Source of the DNA: an uncultured Pseudomonadota bacterium
GTDB lineage: Bacteria; Pseudomonadota; Gammaproteobacteria; Steroidobacterales; Steroidobacteraceae
Direction of reading: 5' to 3'
Assembly (NCBI GenBank): GCA_902826635.1
Contig: CADEFQ010000011.1
Coordinates: 22,615 to 86,614 of the forward strand
DNA length: 64,000 bases
Shown: positions 9,100 to 21,939 of the stretch, piece by piece
Position numbering within the stretch: the first letter of the stretch is position 1
Layout: each line of letters begins with the position of its first letter
Made by a program: the position numbers and the translations under genes
Notes under the pieces: generated by a model
What the model saw: the letters and a program-made list of their open reading frames with translations, nothing else
Told to the model about the DNA's origin: nothing
Databases searched by the model: none

Positions 9100-9321
9100 C
9101 GGATTACCCGGACGCGTGTTTAGGATATTTATCACCCGGCCCGTCCGGACCGGGTGCGCACCCATTAGAACACAGCTCGCGCCGGAGCGGATGGTGCACC
9201 GCATCAATGACCCCTGTGGCCTCGTGAGCGCCCCACTTGATTTGCGGCCGGCTTGCGCGCCCGCATAAGCTTGCGCCGCGGCCGCCCACAACGGGTGTCC
9301 AGAATCCTGAACGAGGCCCCC
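9100..9321. promoter_or_regulatory. Divergent control region between puuD and the second puuA
   Basis: This 222-bp non-coding stretch must carry the promoters for both catabolic directions. It has a 6-bp inverted repeat, ACCCGG at 9134-9139 and CCGGGT at 9150-9155, next to an AT-rich patch (TAGGATATTTAT at 9121-9132). That layout would suit an operator beside a minus-strand promoter. I cannot match it to a known PuuR site. Confidence 0.4.
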
Positions 9322-10692
9322 ATGTCGAGCGATGCGCGCGCCGAGCTCCAGCGTTTCCTCGAAGCCCACCCCGAGACGCGGCATTTCGACGTTTTCCTGC
9401 ACGATCTCAACACGGTCGAGCGCGGCAAACGCCTCGATCGCGGCGGCATCGAGACGGCCTATCGCAGCGGCATGCTCCTGCCCGGTTCGATGTTCGCGCT
9501 CGACGTGCTCGGTGGCACCGTCCAGGCGACGGGGCTCGGTTTCGACGACGGCGATGCCGATCGCCCCTGCCGGCCGATCCCCGGCACGCTGGTGCCGGTC
9601 CCCTGGCAGAAGGATCACCTCGCCCAACTTCAGGTGACGATGCACGAGCCGGACGGTCGCGCGTTCTACGGCGATCCGCGCCACGTGCTCGCCTCGGCGC
9701 TCGCGCGTCTCACCGCGCTCGGGTTCACGCCCGTCGTCGCGATCGAGTACGAGTTCTACTTCGTCGATCTCGAGCGCGGCGCCGACGGCCTGCCCCAGCC
9801 GCCCCGCGGTCCGCTCACCGGGCGGCGCGAGTTCCGCACCCAGATCAACGCAATGACGGACCTCAACGAATACTCGGCGGTCCTGTCGCAGATCACGCGC
9901 GACTGCGGCACGCAGGAAGTTCCGGCCACCAGCGCGCTGCCGGAATACGGCCCCGGGCAATACGAGGTCAACCTGCAACACCTGCCCGATGCGCTCGCCG
10001 CCTGCGATCAGGCGCTGCGTTTCAAGCGCATCGTGAAAAGCGTGGCGCGCGCGCACGGGATCGATGCGACTTTCCTCGCGAAGCCCTATCGCGAAATGGC
10101 CGGCAGCGGCCTGCATATCCACCTGAGCCTCCTCGATCGCGAGGGCCACAACATCTTCGCCTGCGACGACCCCGCTGCGCACGCGCCGCTGCGGCAGGCC
10201 GTGGCGGGCCTCCTCGACTCGATGGCCGACGGCATGGCGATCTGCGCACCGGGCCCGAATTCGTTTCGGCGCTTTCGCAGCGAGGCGTACGTACCGTTGA
10301 CGCCGAGCTGGTCGATCAACAATCGCGGTTCGGCCGTGCGCGTGCCGGTGAGCGACGCCGCGAACCGCCGCATCGAATACCGGCAGGCCGGCGCCGACGC
10401 GAACCCGTACCTCGTGCTCGCATGGATGCTTGCCGGCATTCACCATGGCCTGACGAAGCGCCTCGAGGCGCCGCCGCCCGTGAGCGGCAACGCGTACACG
10501 CAGGCCGGCGGCGCGCCGCTGCCGACGCATTGGGCCGTCGCCGTCGAGCGCTTCGCGGCGAGCGCGTTCGCGCGCGAGTACCTCGGCGAGCGCTTCGCGC
10601 GGCTCTACGCCACCGTCAAGCGCGCCGAACTCGACGAGTTCAACACCCATGTCACGCCGCTCGAGTGCGCGTGGTACCTGGGTCCCTTGTGA
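9322..10692 (+). CDS. Second glutamine synthetase-family gamma-glutamylpolyamine synthetase
   Basis: This 456-residue protein is a second PuuA/GlnA-type ligase. The start follows a CGAGG ribosome-binding sequence. It shows RHFDVFLHDLNTVERGKRLD at the N-terminus, VVAIEYEFYFVDLE, EYGPGQYEVNLQH, SGLHIHLSLL, APGPNSFRRF, WSINNRGSAVRVP and RIEYRQAGADANPY. It is clearly divergent from the puuA at 7000-8340, so a different amine substrate (ethanolamine, spermidine, a diamine) is plausible. It overlaps puuB by four bases (GTGA), so its product is probably handed to that oxidase. Confidence 0.87.
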   Translation: MSSDARAELQRFLEAHPETRHFDVFLHDLNTVERGKRLDRGGIETAYRSGMLLPGSMFALDVLGGTVQATGLGFDDGDADRPCRPIPGTLVPVPWQKDHLAQLQVTMHEPDGRAFYGDPRHVLASALARLTALGFTPVVAIEYEFYFVDLERGADGLPQPPRGPLTGRREFRTQINAMTDLNEYSAVLSQITRDCGTQEVPATSALPEYGPGQYEVNLQHLPDALAACDQALRFKRIVKSVARAHGIDATFLAKPYREMAGSGLHIHLSLLDREGHNIFACDDPAAHAPLRQAVAGLLDSMADGMAICAPGPNSFRRFRSEAYVPLTPSWSINNRGSAVRVPVSDAANRRIEYRQAGADANPYLVLAWMLAGIHHGLTKRLEAPPPVSGNAYTQAGGAPLPTHWAVAVERFAASAFAREYLGERFARLYATVKRAELDEFNTHVTPLECAWYLGPL

Positions 10693-11996
10693 GCGAGGAC
10701 TACGTCGCCAGCTACTACGCCGCGACGCGCCACGCAGCGCCGACGCACCCGCCGCTCACGGGCGACGTGGAGTGCGACGTGTGCGTCATCGGCGCGGGGA
10801 TCGCGGGTTGCTCGGCCGCACTGCATCTCGCGGAGCGCGGCTACCGGGTCGTGCTGCTCGAAGCCGCGCGCGTCGGCTGGGGCGCATCGGGCCGCAGCGG
10901 GGCACAGGCGCTCTTCGGCCTCGCCGCCGGCGAGGAGAAGACCGAAGCGCTCATCGGGGAAAGCGACGCGCGTCGCGTCTGGGACATCACCGTCGAGGGC
11001 CTCGCGCTGATGCGCGAACTCATCGCGCGCCATGCGATCGACTGCGACTACGTGCCCGGCCAGATGCACGTGGCGGTCAAGCCGCGGCAGGTCACGGAAC
11101 TGCGCCGCTGGACCGAACGCATCCACGATCGCTACGGCTACACGAGCCTGCGTTTCGTGCCGCAGGAAGAAGTGCGCACGCTGATCGCGAGCAAGCGCTA
11201 TCTCGCCGGCACCTTCGATTCGCAGAGCGGCCACCTGCATCCGCTCAACTACACGCTCGGCCTCGCCGCGGCGGCGACGGCGGCGGGCGCGCGCATATTC
11301 GAGGGCAGCCGCGCACTCACTTACGAAGCCGGCGCCGGCACGATCGACGGTGCCGGCAGCCGCGGTCCGGTGCGCGTGCGAACGCCGCAGGGCAGCGTCC
11401 GCTGTCGGCACCTGGCGCTCTGCGGCAATGCATGGCTCGGCAGCACGGCGCCACGGATCGCGAAACGCATCATGCCGGTCGGCACCTATATCGTCGCGAC
11501 CGAGCCGCTGGGCGAGGCGCGCGCGCGCGAACTCATCGCCAACGATGCCGCCGTCACCGACATCAACTGGGTGCTCGACTACTTCCGCCGCTCGCGAGAC
11601 CACCGGCTGCTCTTCGGCGGGCGCGTCAGTTACTCGGGGCTCGACCCGTTCAACACCGCGAACGCGACGCGCGATCGCATGTTGCACGTCTTCCCGCAGC
11701 TGCGCGGCGCGCGCATCGAGCACAGCTGGGGCGGCTATGTCGACATCACGATGAACCGCGCACCGGACTTCGGGCGCCTCGCGCCGAACGTGTACTACCT
11801 GCAAGGGTTCTCCGGGCACGGCATGGTGCTCACCGGCATCGCGGGGAAGTTGCTCGCGGAAGCGATCGCCGGCACGGCGGAGCGCTTCGACGTGTTCAGC
11901 CGCATCCCGCATCGCGAGTTCCCCGGCGGCGCGCTGCTGCGCAGGCCCGCACTCGTGCTCGCGATGGCGTGGTACCGGTTGAAAGACCTGCTGTAA
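10689..11996 (+). CDS. puuB: FAD-dependent gamma-glutamylputrescine oxidase (DAO family)
   Basis: This 435-residue protein oxidises the gamma-glutamylated amine to the aldehyde with release of ammonia and peroxide, as in PuuB. It starts at a GTG that overlaps the stop of the upstream ligase. The Rossmann dinucleotide motif is VCVIGAGIAGCSAALHLAERG with the ribose-binding Glu in VVLLEA near residue 60. GRSGAQALFGLA and the C-terminal YLQGFSGHGMVLTGIAGKLLAE are typical of DAO-type oxidases. It ends directly against the convergent outer-membrane protein gene with no spacer. Confidence 0.9.
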   Translation: MSEDYVASYYAATRHAAPTHPPLTGDVECDVCVIGAGIAGCSAALHLAERGYRVVLLEAARVGWGASGRSGAQALFGLAAGEEKTEALIGESDARRVWDITVEGLALMRELIARHAIDCDYVPGQMHVAVKPRQVTELRRWTERIHDRYGYTSLRFVPQEEVRTLIASKRYLAGTFDSQSGHLHPLNYTLGLAAAATAAGARIFEGSRALTYEAGAGTIDGAGSRGPVRVRTPQGSVRCRHLALCGNAWLGSTAPRIAKRIMPVGTYIVATEPLGEARARELIANDAAVTDINWVLDYFRRSRDHRLLFGGRVSYSGLDPFNTANATRDRMLHVFPQLRGARIEHSWGGYVDITMNRAPDFGRLAPNVYYLQGFSGHGMVLTGIAGKLLAEAIAGTAERFDVFSRIPHREFPGGALLRRPALVLAMAWYRLKDLL

Positions 11997-12557
11997 CTAC
12001 AGGAAACGCCAGGCGGCCGTGAGCCACACGGCATCCGCGTCCTCGAACTCGTCGGGATTGACGCGCTCGTATTCGAGCCGCAGGTTGATGTGCGTACCCA
12101 GCATCATGCCGATGCCCGCGCCGTAGGTGATCGAATCCTGGCTGCTGCTCACCTGGATCCGGTCGGTCGCGGTGCGCAGCTCGAAGCCGGTCGTGTTGAT
12201 GAAATAGCCGAGTCGCGCGAGCAGCTCGAATTTGCCGATCGGCCACGAAGCGACCAGCCAGGGGGTCACGCCCCGCAGGCCGATGGTCAGGCGCTCGGCG
12301 GCGGAATCGTCCGAGAATTCACCGAAATCCACGTAGCTGGCCTCGAACGCGAAATACGGCGAGAAGCGATAGCCGGCGAATACGCGCCATGCCGTGTCGT
12401 CGGCGTCGATCGCGAACTGGTTCGTGCCGGTGTCGAGTGCCGTACTGGCCTTCGACTTGCCGGCCCCTACGCCGACATACGGCCCGAAGTTCTCGTAGGC
12501 GAGGACCGCGCCCGATGACGCGGCGAGAATGGCGGCCAGAACGAGTGAACGAAGCAT
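11997..12557 (-). CDS. Small outer-membrane beta-barrel protein with signal peptide
   Basis: This 186-residue exported protein starts MLRSLVLAAILAASSGAVLA, a clean Sec signal with likely cleavage after AVLA. The start is preceded by a run of six G that serves as ribosome-binding site. The mature chain has alternating strands (FGPYVGVGAGKS, WRVFAGYRFSPYFAFEASYVDFG) and ends with an aromatic, WRFL, a terminal Phe-like barrel signal. It resembles OmpA-N/OmpX-type eight-stranded barrels. It converges on puuB with zero spacing, so no separate terminator is visible between them. Confidence 0.8.
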   Translation of the reverse strand: MLRSLVLAAILAASSGAVLAYENFGPYVGVGAGKSKASTALDTGTNQFAIDADDTAWRVFAGYRFSPYFAFEASYVDFGEFSDDSAAERLTIGLRGVTPWLVASWPIGKFELLARLGYFINTTGFELRTATDRIQVSSSQDSITYGAGIGMMLGTHINLRLEYERVNPDEFEDADAVWLTAAWRFL

Positions 12558-12603
12558 GGGACCCCCCAGGCGATTCCGACGCACGCGCGGCAGTGTATAC
12601 CCA

Positions 12604-14766
12604 TCAGCTCGTACGAATCTCGAAGCAGCTGTGGATTCGCGGGCTGCGCGCAAAATCCTCCGGAATCGTCGCACGGGTGATGTCGTTCACCGCAAATCGC
12701 GCCCCGAGTGAAGGATCGAGGCGGAACTTCTGCGCATTGGTCGAGAAAACGAGCAACCCTCCCGGCGCGAGCAGGCGCAGGCAGGCCTCGATCAGCGCCG
12801 GATGGTCGCGCTGCACGTCGTGCACGCCCTGCATGCGCTTCGAGTTCGAAAAGGTCGGCGGGTCGAGAAAGACGAGGTCGAACTGCTCGTGGCGCTGCGC
12901 CGCCTCCGCGAGCCACTCGCGGCAGTCGGCGTGCACCAACTGATGCCGGTGGCCCGTGATCGCATTCGCGGCGAGATTCTGCTGCGCCCAATCGAGATAG
13001 GTGTGCGACAGGTCGACGCTGGTGGTCGCGCGGGCGCCGCCCGCCGCGGCGTGCACCGTAGCGCTTCCCGTGTAGGCAAAGAGATTGAGGAAGCGCTTGC
13101 CCGCGGCGGCGGCACGCAGGCGCGCACGCGTGATCCGGTGATCGAGGAAGAGCCCGGTGTCGAGGTAGTCGGTGAAATTCACGCGCAGGCGCAGGCCCGC
13201 TTCCGCGACGACGTGGAACTCGCCGCGCTCCGCCTCCTTCCCGTATTGCTCGCCGCGCGCCGTTCGCCGTCGCATGCGGACATGCACGTGGGTGGCCGGC
13301 AGGCCGAGCACCTCCGGCAGCACCGACAGCGCTTCGCCGCGCCGCCGCCGCACCGCTTCGAGTTCGATTTCGCGCGGCGCGGCGTATTCCTGCACATACG
13401 CCCAGCGTGTCGCCGAATCGGCTGCCGTATAAAGATCGATCGCGAATGCGTACTCCGGCATGTCGGCGTCGTAAACGCGGTAGCAGCCGACGTCGGCCTT
13501 CGCGGCCCAGTCACCGAGGCGCTTCGCGTTCTTCGCGAGGCGGTTGCCGAACATCCGCGCGCCCGGGGTATCGCGCAACGTGGGGTCGATGAGCGGCCGC
13601 GGTCGCTTGAAATCACGCACGTTGCCGGCCGCGACTTCGATGCGCAGCAGCCGACATTCGAGCCCACCGTTCCAGATCGTGTGCGTGCGCTGTGCGCGCA
13701 GGCCGATCTCGAGCCCGAGATCCGGGGCCCCCGTGATCACCGCGGCGCGCCAGCCTTCGAAATGCCCGCGCAGCACTGCGCCGAGTTCGCGATGCCGCGC
13801 GCGCGCCGTCTCGCGATCCTCCATGCGCAGGCCGTAGGGCGGGTTCGTGCAGAGGAGCCCCTGCGGCGCTTCGGGCCTCGCCTCCTCGAGTGACGCGTGC
13901 GCGAACCGGGTCCATGCCGCAACGCCGGCCCGCGCGGCATTGTCGCGCGCGACCTGCACGGCGCGGTCATCGAAGTCGCTGCCGCGCAATCGCGGCGACT
14001 CGGGTCCATGGGTCCGCACCCGCGCCGTGGCGGCGGCGTGCAGCCGCTGCCACAACGGGGCGTCGTGCTGCTTCCAGCCGAGAAATCCGTAGTAATCCCG
14101 TGCGAGCCCGGGCGCGATATCCGCTGCGATCAGCGCACCCTCGATCACGATCGTCCCCGAGCCGCACATCGGATCGAGCAGCTCCCCGCCTTCGGCCGCC
14201 AGCATCGGCCAGCCCGCGCGCAGCAGCATGCCCGCCGCCACGTTCTCCCGCAGCGGCGCCTCGCCCGCCTGCGTGCGGTAACCGCGGCGATGCAGGCCTT
14301 CGCCCGACAAGTCGATCGAGATCGTGACCTCGGGGCCGTGCGCATGCGCGTGCACCCGCACCGAAGGGCGCTCGAGCGAGACATCGGGCCGGCGACCCTG
14401 CGTTTCGCGCAGCGAATCGCAGATTGCGTCCTTCACGCGCTGCGCCCCGTAGCGCGTGTGGTTGATGCCGGGGTGGCGACCGCTGAAATCGCAGGCGAGC
14501 GTGCCGGCGGCATTGACGTGTTCGCTCCAGGGCAGCGTGCGCAGCGCCGCGTAGAGCTCGTCCGCCGTGTCCGCGCGCAACTGCGCGATCTCGAGGAACA
14601 CCCGGCTCGCGAGCCGCGACTCGAGGCAGGCGCGATACGCGACTTCAAGCGGCCCCGCGAACGACACGCCGAGCACGCGCTCGCGCACCTCGAGCGCGCC
14701 GAGCATCGTCAGCTCCGCGGCGAGGAGGTCGCCGAAACCCCGCGGTGCGCTCGCAAGGAAACGCAT
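12604..14766 (-). CDS. rlmL: Bifunctional 23S rRNA methyltransferase RlmKL
   Basis: This 720-residue fusion methylates 23S rRNA G2445 (N2) and G2069 (N7) in characterised homologues. The N-terminal part has a THUMP-like RNA-binding region, then the RlmL domain with DPMCGSGTIVIEGA and the NPPY catalytic motif in LLCTNPPYGLRM. The C-terminal RlmK domain has LNLFAYTGSATVHAA for SAM and FDLVFLDPPTFSNSKRM. The start is the ATG in TGATG shared with the stop of the upstream nuclease; an in-phase GTG one codon earlier is possible. Length fits the fused form. Confidence 0.92.
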   Translation of the reverse strand: MRFLASAPRGFGDLLAAELTMLGALEVRERVLGVSFAGPLEVAYRACLESRLASRVFLEIAQLRADTADELYAALRTLPWSEHVNAAGTLACDFSGRHPGINHTRYGAQRVKDAICDSLRETQGRRPDVSLERPSVRVHAHAHGPEVTISIDLSGEGLHRRGYRTQAGEAPLRENVAAGMLLRAGWPMLAAEGGELLDPMCGSGTIVIEGALIAADIAPGLARDYYGFLGWKQHDAPLWQRLHAAATARVRTHGPESPRLRGSDFDDRAVQVARDNAARAGVAAWTRFAHASLEEARPEAPQGLLCTNPPYGLRMEDRETARARHRELGAVLRGHFEGWRAAVITGAPDLGLEIGLRAQRTHTIWNGGLECRLLRIEVAAGNVRDFKRPRPLIDPTLRDTPGARMFGNRLAKNAKRLGDWAAKADVGCYRVYDADMPEYAFAIDLYTAADSATRWAYVQEYAAPREIELEAVRRRRGEALSVLPEVLGLPATHVHVRMRRRTARGEQYGKEAERGEFHVVAEAGLRLRVNFTDYLDTGLFLDHRITRARLRAAAAGKRFLNLFAYTGSATVHAAAGGARATTSVDLSHTYLDWAQQNLAANAITGHRHQLVHADCREWLAEAAQRHEQFDLVFLDPPTFSNSKRMQGVHDVQRDHPALIEACLRLLAPGGLLVFSTNAQKFRLDPSLGARFAVNDITRATIPEDFARSPRIHSCFEIRTS

Positions 14767-16222
14767 CACGTGGGCGACGCACCGGCCGGCCGACGCGGCG
14801 GCCAAGGCATCACGCCCGACGGCCGGGTCTCGAGATAACGCGTCAGCACGCGATAGGCGTCGACATCAAACCGCGCCACGCCGGGCGTTTCCGGCCCCCG
14901 GCCGCCCGCCGCGAGCGCGTCGCCGTCGTCATCGACGCCTTCGCGGCGCGTCAGCGTTCCGAGATAGCGCCAGCCTTCGATCACGTGCCATTGCTCGAAG
15001 CCGCCGAAGGCGCGCTCGCGGATTGCGACCGAGCCCTCGTAGGGCCAGGGCTTCAGGCGCTGCGCCGCGAGCGCGAGCTTGGTGCGCGCGAGATGCCGCT
15101 CGCGCGGTTCTGCGCCGACACAGGCGCCGCGGCAGCGGTGCAACTGGTACGCGACGCACGAACCCTCGCCCGTTTCGAGCCCGAGCACCTTCGCGCAGAG
15201 CCCCTGCGTGCGCGCGATGGCTTCGAGCGCGCGGCGCGCCTCGCGCTCGCTGCGATAGAGCCCGAAACAGTCGCCGTCCGGCCACCCGTCATCGAGGCTG
15301 CACAACCGGGGCGTCGCATCCGTATCGTTGACGTGCCAGGTGAGCGCCTCGCCCGCACGCCGCAAAGGGCGGTTGTAAACGGGCTGCGCCTCGCGAACGC
15401 AACGCGACTCGAGCAACAGCGCGCCGAGCTCACCGGCCGTCTCGATCCAGTCGATGCGCGTCGTCTGTGCGGCAATCCGGCTCGCCTTGACGCCACGCGC
15501 CGCGCCGCGCCAGTGCGCGAGCACCCGCTCACGCAGGTTCACGGCCTTGCCGACGTAGAGCAGCGTTTCGCGCGGGCCCGCCTCCGCCGCGCCGTAGAAG
15601 CGATAGACGCCCGCGCTCTCCGGCAATTCGTCCGCGAGTTCGGCGGGCAGCTGCGGCGGAAGCGACACGCGCCGCGTGATCGCGTCGAGCGCCGCTTCGA
15701 GTGCGTCGCGCGGCCAGACTTCGCGCAACCGGCGCCAGAACTGCCACAGCGCCATCGCGTCGGGCAGCGCACGATGGCGCGCTGCGCACGGCAGGTCGTG
15801 ACGCGCGATCACCGCGTCGAGGTTGTGGCGTGGCATTTCAGGATAGAGGCGCCGAGACAGCTTCACCGTGCAGGCGAGGCGCGCGTCGAACGCGCGGCCG
15901 CTGCGCCGCAGTTCGTTGCGCACGAAACCGTAGTCGAAGCGCGCGTTGTGCGCGATGAAGAGGCGCCCTTGGAGCCGCGCGGCAAGTTCGCCCGCGATGT
16001 CGGCGAACCGCGGTGCGTCTTGCAGCGATCCCGGGTCGATGCCGGTCAGGTGCCGGATCGTGGCGGGCAACCGGGATTCGGGGTTGACGAGCGTGCTCCA
16101 GGATTCCTCGTGCACATCGCCGCGCGCGAGCACCACGCCGATCTCGATGATGCGGTGGTACAGCGGGTGCCCGCCGGTCGTCTCGACGTCGACGAACGCA
16201 AGCGGAACGTCGAGCAATGAAG

Positions 16223-16226
<4 letters not shown>
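14766..16226 (-). CDS. DnaQ-like 3'-5' exonuclease fused to a UvrC-type GIY-YIG nuclease
   Basis: This 486-residue protein has two nuclease domains. Residues about 8-175 are a DEDD exonuclease: FVDVETTGG (ExoI), IAHNARFDYGFV (ExoII) and CAARHRALPDAMALW (ExoIII). Residues about 200-290 are a GIY-YIG domain: GVYRFYGAAE...ETLLYVGKAVNLRERVLAHWRG. A C-terminal part with LHRCRGACVGAE resembles the UvrC/Cho cysteine segment. Such fusions are widespread but poorly characterised and probably take part in DNA repair. The start is a GTG overlapping the puuC stop (GTGA). Its stop overlaps rlmL. Confidence 0.88.
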
Positions 16227-17740
<1,514 letters not shown>

Positions 17741-17759
17741 GCCAGCCTCGTCGGAACAG

Positions 17760-18308
17760 TCAGAAAGTCGGGGGAGCGCTCGCGCTGATGATCTCACACG
17801 GCTCGCGCCCGACGTTCCTGAAACGATGGGGAATCGTGCTCGAAAAATAATAGGCTTCGCCGGGCCCCAGTACGCGCGAGGCGCCGCCGACCGTCAGCTC
17901 GATGCGGCCACGCACGACGACACCGCCCTCCTCGCCGCGATGCGACAGCGCATCGTCACCGGTCGCGGCGCCGGGCGCGTAGCGCTCGCGCAGGATCGTG
18001 AGCTGCCGCGCCGGCCGCCTCGCGGCAACGAGGCGCAACGACACATCGTCGGTGCCGATCTCGACGAGTTCGTCGTCGCCAAAGAAGAACTGTGGCGCGA
18101 CGTCGAGGTTGATCGTGAAGAATTCGGCGAGCGACATCGGCACGCCGTCGAGCACCTTCTTGAGCGAGCCCACCGACGGGCTGACGCGGTTCTGCTCGAT
18201 CAGTGAAATGAGCCCGTTGGTCACGCCGGCGCGGCGCGCAAGCTCGCGTTGCGAGAGGCCGTAGATCAGGCGCACGCTGCGCAGTCGCACGCCGACATCG
18301 ATGCTCAT
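17760..18308 (-). CDS. puuR: PuuR-type transcriptional regulator (HTH XRE plus cupin)
   Basis: This 182-residue regulator has an N-terminal XRE helix-turn-helix around residues 8-62 (LRSVRLIYGLSQRELARRAGVTNG split across the helices, then LIEQNRVSPSVGSLKKVLDG). Its C-terminal cupin has YAPGAATGDDALSHRGEEGGVVVRG-like ligand strands and GPGEAYYFSSTIPHRFRN. This is the architecture of PuuR, which represses polyamine catabolism and is released by putrescine. It lies upstream of puuC and divergent from an omega-aminotransferase, so it most likely controls both. Confidence 0.9.
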   Translation of the reverse strand: MSIDVGVRLRSVRLIYGLSQRELARRAGVTNGLISLIEQNRVSPSVGSLKKVLDGVPMSLAEFFTINLDVAPQFFFGDDELVEIGTDDVSLRLVAARRPARQLTILRERYAPGAATGDDALSHRGEEGGVVVRGRIELTVGGASRVLGPGEAYYFSSTIPHRFRNVGREPCEIISASAPPTF

Positions 18309-18395
18309 GATCCCCGCCTGTTTAGCATCATGGACAGATTGAGCTGAATTTCGGCCATTCTCGCCATGCGTGTCAACTTTCCTTATCATCCGGCG

Positions 18396-19706
<1,311 letters not shown>

Positions 19707-19716
19707 GGGGGCGCTG

Positions 19717-21939
19717 CTAGGTCGCGAGCGGCAGTGTCCGCAGCCGCCTGCCCGTCGCCGCGAAGAGCGCGTTCGCAACCGCCGGTGCGACGGCCGGCAG
19801 CGCCAGTTCGCCGGCGCCGCTCGGCCGGGCGTCACTCCTGACCGGCACGAAATGAATGCGCGGCGCCTGCGACATGCGCAGCAGCGGGTAGTCGTGGAAA
19901 TTCGATTGCTCGATGCCGCCACCCTTCACGGTCACGCGCTGCCATAGTGCGGCGGACAGCCCATCGGTCGCGCCGCCCTGCATCTGCGCCTCGAGGCCCG
20001 ACAAGTTGACGACGATGCCGCAATCGATCGCGACCCAGAGGTCGGTGACGCGAAACGCGCCGTCCTCGTCCGCCTCGACTTCGGCAACCTCGGCGCAGTA
20101 GCTGCCGTTCCAGTGACAGGCGGCGATGCCGCGCCCGCGCCGCGCGGGCAAGGCCTTTCCCCAGCCCGACGCATTGGCCGCCGCGCGCAGCACACCCGCC
20201 ATGCGGCCCGTGCTGATCGTCAGGCCGCTTTCGGCGTCGTAAGGCAGTTCGCGCGATTCGCCGAGCAGCGCGAGACGAAAGGACAGCGGATCACGCCCTG
20301 CGGCGAGCGCGAGTTCATCGAGGAAGGATTCCACCGCGAAACACGTGACGTTGGTGGCCGGCGCACGCCACGAACCGCGCGGCATGCCTGAGGCGATCGA
20401 AAAGTACTCGAGCCGCAGATTCGGAACGAGCCCCGCGGGGAACTCCGCAGGATAGATCTCCGATTGCCACATTTCGTCCGGCGAAACATTGGCGCGCCGG
20501 TAATACTTGGACGCGCTCGCGACACGATAGCGCCACGCGCGCACGCCTCCGTCGCCATCCAGCGCGGCCGACACTTCGTGCAGCCCCCCGGGTCGGTAGA
20601 AGTCGTGCCGCATATCATCTTCACGCGACCACACCACCTGCACCGGCGCCTTGGCGGCCATGGACAGCATCACCGCCTCGGCGACGTAATCGACCGTGAG
20701 GCGCCGCCCGAAACCGCCGCCTATCCTCGGCATCCTCACTTCGATGGCAAGCCGATCGAGACCGGTCAGTTGCGCCGCCATTCGAGACGCGCTGCCCGGC
20801 GATTGCGTCGGCGCGATGATCAGGCAGCGGTCCTTCTGCACGTGCGCGATGCAGTTCTGCGGCTCCATCGTCGCGTGCGCGACGAAAGGCACCCGATACT
20901 GCGCGGTCAGCGTGCGCATCCCGGGTGCCGCCATCGCCGCAGCAAAATCACCCTCCTCGCGCACCCGCCGGCCTTCGCCCTGCAGTGCGCGATCGCAGGC
21001 CGCCTCGAAGCCTTCCGAAGATTCGGTGGCATGCGGGCCGGCTGCCCATTCGACACGCAGCTTCTCGCGCCCGCGCATCGCCGCCCAGGTGCTATCGGCG
21101 AGAACGGCCACTCCACTCGCGAGAATCGTGTACGGCTCGCCGGGCGCTGCGGCCGTCAGCGGCACGACCTGGCGCACGCCGCGCACCTTGAGCGCCTCGC
21201 TCGCATCGAAACTGCGCACCGTGCCGTCGAACTGCGGGCAACGCGCGACCACGGCGTACAGCATCCCGGGCAAACGGGAATCAAGGCCGAAAATCGCGGC
21301 ACCAGATACGAGCGCTCCGCCATCCTGCACCCGCTGACGCGAGCCGATCAGCCGGAAGTCCGCGCGCGATTTGAGCGGCGGATCGCCGTCGGGTGCGCTC
21401 ATCGCCGCGGCTTGCGCCGCGAGCTCGCCGTAGCCGAGCGCGCGGCCGCTCGCCGCATGCAGCACGCGACCCTGCGACGTCGTGCAGCCGTCGGCCGGCA
21501 CCTTCCAGCGGGCCGCCGCCGCGAGCACCAACAACCGGCGGCAGCGCGCGCCCACCTTGCGCAGCGGCTCCCAGTTCGAGAGCACGCTGTCGCTGCCCCC
21601 GGCGCCTTGCGGCACGCCGTATTTCCACGTGTAGCCCGTGCCCGCCGCGTCGCGCATCACGCCGAGCGGCAGCTGCTCGATCTTGACGCGCGACCAGTCG
21701 GCATCGAGTTCCTCGGCGATGAGCATCGGCAGCGATGTCCGCACGCCCTGGCCGATCTCGGGCTGGGCCGAGCCGATCACGATCGCGCCGTCGGGCTCGA
21801 TGCGCACGAAATGGTCCAGGACGATGGCGTCGCGCGTTGCCGTTGGCAGCGCTGCGGCGCGCGGGGAGGCGCGCGGGATTCCGACAACCAGCGCCCCGGC
21901 CGCGAGCGCGAACTGCATGACCTGCCGACGCGTCGCCAT
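19717..21939 (-). CDS. Molybdopterin-binding hydroxylase large subunit, IorB-like, with Tat-like signal
   Basis: This 740-residue protein belongs to the xanthine dehydrogenase/aldehyde oxidase family, closest in layout to the isoquinoline 1-oxidoreductase beta subunit. The start at MATRRQVMQFALAAGALVVG gives an RR-containing export signal. Molybdopterin motifs include IGSAQPEIGQGVRT, PRIGGGFGRRLTVDY and PRGSWRAPATN. The C-terminus has GAGELALPAVAPAVANALFAATGRR with the catalytic Glu. No adjacent small [2Fe-2S] subunit gene is present, so electron transfer must use a partner encoded elsewhere or be lost. Substrate unknown. Confidence 0.85.
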   Translation of the reverse strand: MATRRQVMQFALAAGALVVGIPRASPRAAALPTATRDAIVLDHFVRIEPDGAIVIGSAQPEIGQGVRTSLPMLIAEELDADWSRVKIEQLPLGVMRDAAGTGYTWKYGVPQGAGGSDSVLSNWEPLRKVGARCRRLLVLAAAARWKVPADGCTTSQGRVLHAASGRALGYGELAAQAAAMSAPDGDPPLKSRADFRLIGSRQRVQDGGALVSGAAIFGLDSRLPGMLYAVVARCPQFDGTVRSFDASEALKVRGVRQVVPLTAAAPGEPYTILASGVAVLADSTWAAMRGREKLRVEWAAGPHATESSEGFEAACDRALQGEGRRVREEGDFAAAMAAPGMRTLTAQYRVPFVAHATMEPQNCIAHVQKDRCLIIAPTQSPGSASRMAAQLTGLDRLAIEVRMPRIGGGFGRRLTVDYVAEAVMLSMAAKAPVQVVWSREDDMRHDFYRPGGLHEVSAALDGDGGVRAWRYRVASASKYYRRANVSPDEMWQSEIYPAEFPAGLVPNLRLEYFSIASGMPRGSWRAPATNVTCFAVESFLDELALAAGRDPLSFRLALLGESRELPYDAESGLTISTGRMAGVLRAAANASGWGKALPARRGRGIAACHWNGSYCAEVAEVEADEDGAFRVTDLWVAIDCGIVVNLSGLEAQMQGGATDGLSAALWQRVTVKGGGIEQSNFHDYPLLRMSQAPRIHFVPVRSDARPSGAGELALPAVAPAVANALFAATGRRLRTLPLAT

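Noticed and set aside
8344..10650. The 768-codon minus-strand frame as one long PuuD protein
   Set aside because: Only the last 251 codons match PuuD; the rest is antisense to the second ligase gene.
7000..10692. Calling the two ligases true glutamine synthetases (glnA)
   Set aside because: Both sit with PuuB and PuuD and lack the GlnA adenylylation-site context; a gamma-glutamylamine ligase role fits better.
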